NCBI GenBank assembly: GCA_025356695.1
Contig: JANXSE010000206.1
Span: 1 to 9,560 of the forward strand
Origin: Betaproteobacteria bacterium
GTDB lineage: Bacteria; Pseudomonadota; Gammaproteobacteria; Burkholderiales; SG8-41
Length of the DNA: 9,560 bases
Direction: 5' to 3'
Positions 7,151-9,560 of this stretch are shown one piece after another. The notes under the pieces are model-generated. The model was given only the letters and a program-made list of their open reading frames with translations. It ran no database searches and was not told where the DNA came from. Position 1 is the first letter of the stretch. Each line of letters opens with the position of its first letter. The translations under genes were made by a program, and so were the position numbers.

Positions 7151-8113
7151 ATGAAAAGAATCGCACTGTTGTTCGGCTGCCTGTTTGCATCAACGACTTT
7201 CGTGCATGCGCTGGATTACCCGTCGCGCCCGTTGCGCCTGATCGTGCCGACCGCGCCCGGCGGCGGCACCGACTTCACCGGCCGGCTGGTCGCCGCCAAA
7301 CTCTCGGAATCGCTCGGCCAGCAGGTGGTGGTTGAAAACCGCGGTGGCGGCGGTGGCAGTGTCGGCGCCGACAACGCGGCAAAGTCCACGCCGGACGGTT
7401 ACACCCTGCTGCTCGGCTCGATTGCAACTCATGCGGTCAATCCGGCGCTCTACAAAAAATTGCCGTACGACCATATCAAGGACTTCGCGCCGGTGTCGCT
7501 GATCGGCACGGTGCCCAACGCGCTGGTCGTGCACCCGTCGGTACCGGCGAAGTCTGTGCAGGAATTCATTGCTTATGCCAAAGCGAACCCCGGCAAGATC
7601 AATTACGGCTCGTCGGGTGTCGGCAGCCCGCCGCATCTGTCGATGGAGCTGCTGCGCTCGCTGACCGGCATCAACCTTGTGCATGTGCCGTACAAGGGGG
7701 CGGGCCCGGCGCTGGCCGATCTGCTCGGTGGACAGGTGCAGGCAATGTGCACCAGCCTCGCAGGGCTCATCAATTTCATCAAGTCGGGCCGCGTGCGCGC
7801 GCTCGGCGTCACCACGGCAAAACGCAATCCGCAGTTGCCCGACGTGCCGACCATCGTCGAGAGCGGCATCCCCGGTTATGAAGTAACCATCTGGTATGCG
7901 GTGTTTGCACCGGTGGCGACACCAAGAGCCATCGTGCAGAAACTCAATACCGAAATGGTAAAAGCACTCAACTCACCGGAAATGAAAGAACGCATGGCCC
8001 TGCAGGGCATGGACCCGGCGCCCTCGACACCAGCCGAACTGGCTGCCTTCGTCAAAGTCGAAACGGCGAAATGGGCTAAGGCGGCGAAGGATTCCGGCGC
8101 GACGGCGGAATAA
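7151..8113 (+). CDS. Bug/TctC family tripartite tricarboxylate-type solute-binding protein
   Basis: Periplasmic ligand-binding protein of the Bug (TctC) family, 320 residues, the usual length. A signal peptide covers residues 1-20 (MKRIALLFGCLFASTTFVHA); the Cys at 10 does not make a good lipobox, so type I cleavage before LDYPSRP is preferred. Family landmarks: YPSRPLRLIVPTAPGGGTD at 23-41, the first ligand-contact loop; VVENRGGGGGSVGADNAAKSTPDGYTLL at 60-87; INYGSSGVGSPPHLSMELL at 150-168, the second contact loop; VHVPYKGAGPALADLLGGQV at 177-196; and GVTTAKRNPQLPDVPTIVESG in the C-terminal half. Bug ligands are mostly carboxylates or other small organic anions. No TctA/TctB membrane partners are in the window, as is typical for the many orphan Bug proteins in Burkholderiales. 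It follows the methyltransferase by 15 bp and appears to be the last gene of the glc-containing unit. Confidence 0.93.
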   Translation: MKRIALLFGCLFASTTFVHALDYPSRPLRLIVPTAPGGGTDFTGRLVAAKLSESLGQQVVVENRGGGGGSVGADNAAKSTPDGYTLLLGSIATHAVNPALYKKLPYDHIKDFAPVSLIGTVPNALVVHPSVPAKSVQEFIAYAKANPGKINYGSSGVGSPPHLSMELLRSLTGINLVHVPYKGAGPALADLLGGQVQAMCTSLAGLINFIKSGRVRALGVTTAKRNPQLPDVPTIVESGIPGYEVTIWYAVFAPVATPRAIVQKLNTEMVKALNSPEMKERMALQGMDPAPSTPAELAAFVKVETAKWAKAAKDSGATAE

Positions 8114-8128
8114 CAAAAAAGCCGTCGC
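8099..8128. terminator. Hairpin spanning the end of the Bug gene
   Basis: GCGACGGC at 8099-8106 and GCCGTCGC at 8121-8128 form an 8-bp perfect stem around a 14-base loop that includes the stop codon and an A6 run. It could pause or stop transcription or protect the 3' end, but there is no T tract after the stem on the plus strand, so it is not a canonical intrinsic terminator. Confidence 0.35.
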
Positions 8129-8194
8129 CCGGATGGAATGAAATGTAATCCGGAATCGGGCTTCCCGGAATACGCTGCGCTCCTTCCGGGCTAC
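8124..8194. repeat. Pair of inverted REP-like palindromic units
   Basis: Two related units of about 32 bp face each other. The left (8124-8155) opens GTCGCCCGGATGGA and closes GTAATCCGGAA. The right (8163-8194), read on the minus strand, opens GTAGCCCGGAAGGA and closes GTATTCCGGGA. Each is itself an imperfect palindrome with CCGGA/TCCGG arms, and the two can pair to form a long stem. The pattern resembles the widespread proteobacterial REP-like repeat with a GCCCGGATGGAGCGCAGCG core. Such pairs usually sit between genes and can act as 3'-end stabilisers or terminators. Copy number elsewhere in the genome cannot be seen. Confidence 0.7.
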
Positions 8195-8218
8195 AAGTGC
8201 TGCAAATGTCGCGCGGTA

Positions 8219-8249
8219 TTGTGGCGCAGGCGAGTCGCCTGCGCCACAA
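8219..8249. terminator. Perfect 15-bp inverted repeat between converging genes
   Basis: TTGTGGCGCAGGCGA at 8219-8233 is followed after a single G by its exact reverse complement at 8235-8249. In RNA it would form a very stable GC-rich hairpin. It ends three bases before the stop of the minus-strand thioesterase, so it is well placed as a bidirectional transcription block. Neither side carries a T tract, so it may instead be a repeat-family member or an mRNA end-protecting structure. Confidence 0.55.
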
Positions 8250-8252
8250 ACA

Positions 8253-8702
8253 TTAACCGCGCAACTTCTCGAGTTCAGCGACCGCCGCCGCCGGTAAGGC
8301 CTTCGGCCGCCGCGTCTGGCCGTCGAGCATCACCATCACCGATTCGGCCACTGCCGCGCATTTGCCGTTGTTGAAAATCGCCTGCCCGTAAGTTACCGAA
8401 CTGGTGCCGATGCGGCGCACCAGCGTGCCGACATCGACCTCGCCGGGAAAATGCATTTCGTTCAGGTACTCGATGCTGATCTTGACCAGCGCAAACGCAT
8501 GACCATGACCGACCAGGGGCAGCAATCGCCCGTGTATCAGCGCATAGCGGCCATTGGTAAACAATTGCGGATGCACTGCATTGTTGACGTGACGCTGGTG
8601 GTCGAGATCGGACAGACGCAGAATGTCCTTGCTCCAGACCTTGAAGCGCGCGCGGTCGGCGAGCGCGCGCAGCGATTCGGATTGTTGTTCGATTTCTGCC
8701 AT
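8253..8702 (-). CDS. Acyl-CoA thioesterase, hotdog fold (4HBT family)
   Basis: A 149-residue single hotdog-domain protein predicted to hydrolyse acyl-CoA thioesters in the cytoplasm. The signature LSDLDHQRHVNNAV at 30-43 matches the conserved D-x-D-x-x-x-H-V-N-N segment of the 4-hydroxybenzoyl-CoA-thioesterase-like superfamily, with Asp32/Asp34 as likely catalytic-site residues and His38, Asn40 and Asn41 next to them. Later beta strands read ALVKISIEYLNEMHFPGEVDVGTLVRRIGTSSVTYGQAIF, the usual central sheet with its 'f..ev.v.t.v..ig..S' pattern. The start at 8702 has GGAAA seven bases upstream and gives the normal length; the frame is open much further upstream but there it overlaps the divergent hydratase gene. 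Substrate is unknown. It is convergent with the Bug gene and divergent from the MaoC-type hydratase. Confidence 0.9.
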   Translation of the reverse strand: MAEIEQQSESLRALADRARFKVWSKDILRLSDLDHQRHVNNAVHPQLFTNGRYALIHGRLLPLVGHGHAFALVKISIEYLNEMHFPGEVDVGTLVRRIGTSSVTYGQAIFNNGKCAAVAESVMVMLDGQTRRPKALPAAAVAELEKLRG

Positions 8703-8754
8703 TTTTTTCCAATCAATCGTGCGGATGTAGCCGGGAAACCGGGCGAAAACGGTG

Positions 8755-8764
8755 TGATAGTATA
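8755..8764. promoter_or_regulatory. Candidate overlapping divergent -10 elements
   Basis: On the plus strand TGATAGTAT at 8755-8763 reads as an extended -10 (TG, one base, TAGTAT) for the hydratase. On the minus strand TATACT at 8764-8759 is a five-of-six -10 match for the thioesterase. No clear -35 is seen for either. Both would give leaders of about 50 bases in this 117-bp divergent gap. Confidence 0.35.
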
Positions 8765-8819
8765 GCCGCCACTCCGCCGCCCCGGAACTCTCGCGGCACA
8801 TTCCGATTGAAAGTTTCGC

Positions 8820-9560
8820 ATGGCCATCAATTACGACAAGCTCCTCAACTGGCAAATTCCGCCGGTCGAGCAGACCCTCAGCAAACGCGACACCATCCTG
8901 TATGCGCTCGGCATCGGGCTCGGTGCCGACCCGCTGGACACCGATCAACTGCAGTTTGTTTACGAAGACGACCTGCAGGCACTGCCGACGATGGCGATCA
9001 CGCTCGGCTACCCGGGCGCCTGGTTCGCGCACCCTGACACCGGCATCACACGCTCGCACACCGTGCACGGCGAACAGATTTTCGTCATTCACAAACCACT
9101 ACCGGTCGAAGGCAGCATTATCGGCAGCAACAAAATCATCAACCTGATCGACAAGGGTGAAGGCCGCGGCGCTGTCCTCTACACCGAATGCACGGTGCGC
9201 AACAAAGCCAACGACGAGTTGCTGTGCACCTGGACTTCCAGCCTGTTCTGCCGTGCCGATGGCGGCTTCGGCGGCCCCTCGGGACCAAGCATGCCGCAAC
9301 ACCCAATTCCGGAAAAAGCGCCCGATGCGGTCTGCGATCTGGCCACACTGCCGCAGGCGGCACTGATTTACCGGCTGTCCGGCGACTACAATCCGCTGCA
9401 CGCCGATCCGGCGTGGGCAAAAAAAGCCGGCTTCAAGGCGCCCATTCTGCACGGCCGCTGCACTTTTGGCGTCGCCGGGCATGCACTGGTAAAAACCATG
9501 TGCGGTTACGATCCGGCACGCATCAAAAGCATGCAGGGTCGTTTCTCCTCGCCGGTCTAT
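8820..9560 (+). CDS. MaoC-type enoyl-CoA hydratase 2 (two-hotdog), 3'-truncated by window edge
   Basis: Predicted (R)-specific 2-enoyl-CoA hydratase that adds water to trans-2-enoyl-CoA esters. 247 residues are visible and the family is usually about 285-290, so roughly 40 are missing. The N-terminal hotdog half (about 1-150) has the opening ETLSKRD-like segment (VEQTLSKRDTILYALGIGLGADPLD, 16-40) and RSHTVHGEQIFVIHKPLPVEG (79-99). The C-terminal half holds the hydratase-2 motif YRLSGDYNPLHADP at 184-197, with Asp189 and His194 as the expected catalytic pair and Asn191 conserved, followed by AGFKAPILHGRCTFG at 203-217. This architecture matches peroxisomal multifunctional enzyme type 2 hydratase domains and bacterial homologues in fatty-acid, PHA or steroid side-chain breakdown; which one applies here is unknown. 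The ATG at 8820 starts MAINYDKLLNWQIP, typical for the family, with only a weak ribosome binding site. Confidence 0.94.
   Translation, partial: MAINYDKLLNWQIPPVEQTLSKRDTILYALGIGLGADPLDTDQLQFVYEDDLQALPTMAITLGYPGAWFAHPDTGITRSHTVHGEQIFVIHKPLPVEGSIIGSNKIINLIDKGEGRGAVLYTECTVRNKANDELLCTWTSSLFCRADGGFGGPSGPSMPQHPIPEKAPDAVCDLATLPQAALIYRLSGDYNPLHADPAWAKKAGFKAPILHGRCTFGVAGHALVKTMCGYDPARIKSMQGRFSSPVY

Noticed and set aside
8114..8252. tRNA gene or CRISPR-like array in the repeat-rich spacer
   Set aside because: The palindromes do not fold into a cloverleaf with conserved T-loop bases, and there are only two inverted units with no regular spacers.
8703..9092. N-terminal extension of the thioesterase frame across the divergent gene
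   Set aside because: It runs antisense through the hydratase gene; the conserved thioesterase domain and a GGAAA site support the start at 8702.

Overview
The window looks like a chromosomal segment of a GC-rich proteobacterium, most likely a betaproteobacterium of Burkholderiales or Rhodocyclales type. The basis is high-GC codon use, a Bug/TctC-type periplasmic binding protein (a family strongly expanded in Burkholderiales), several CoA-ester enzymes, and a REP-like intergenic palindrome pair. The taxonomic call is inference, because no rRNA or marker gene is present. Both window edges cut through genes.

Layout: (1) 1-1115, minus strand: 3'-truncated family III CoA transferase (CaiB/BaiF/Frc type). 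(2) 1116-1285: divergent intergenic region. (3) 1286-8113, plus strand: six tightly packed genes that read as one transcription unit. They are glcD, a small outer-membrane beta-barrel protein, glcE, glcF, an orphan-looking DNA methyltransferase and a Bug-type solute-binding protein. Junctions: 31 bp, 26 bp, 1-bp overlap, 17-bp overlap, 15 bp. (4) 8114-8252: repeat-rich spacer between converging genes, holding a pair of inverted REP-like units and a separate 15-bp perfect hairpin. (5) 8253-8702, minus strand: hotdog-fold acyl-CoA thioesterase. (6) 8703-8819: short divergent promoter region. (7) 8820-9560, plus strand: 3'-truncated hydratase-2/MaoC-type enoyl-CoA hydratase.

Functionally, GlcD (FAD subunit), GlcE (second FAD-binding subunit) and GlcF (iron-sulfur subunit) make a complete membrane-associated glycolate oxidase that turns glycolate into glyoxylate and passes electrons to the respiratory chain. 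The set is unusual because an exported beta-barrel gene splits glcD from glcE, and because a DNA methyltransferase overlaps the end of glcF and is followed by a periplasmic binding protein. A reasonable but unproven reading is a 2-hydroxyacid capture and oxidation module: outer-membrane channel, periplasmic binder, inner-membrane oxidase. The methyltransferase is the piece that does not fit.

No tRNA, rRNA, CRISPR array, insertion sequence or phage gene was seen. The most interesting points are the composite glc operon, the embedded methyltransferase, the A10 tract in the signal-peptide codons of the surface protein, and the intergenic repeats. No clearly undescribed defence or mobile system is evident.
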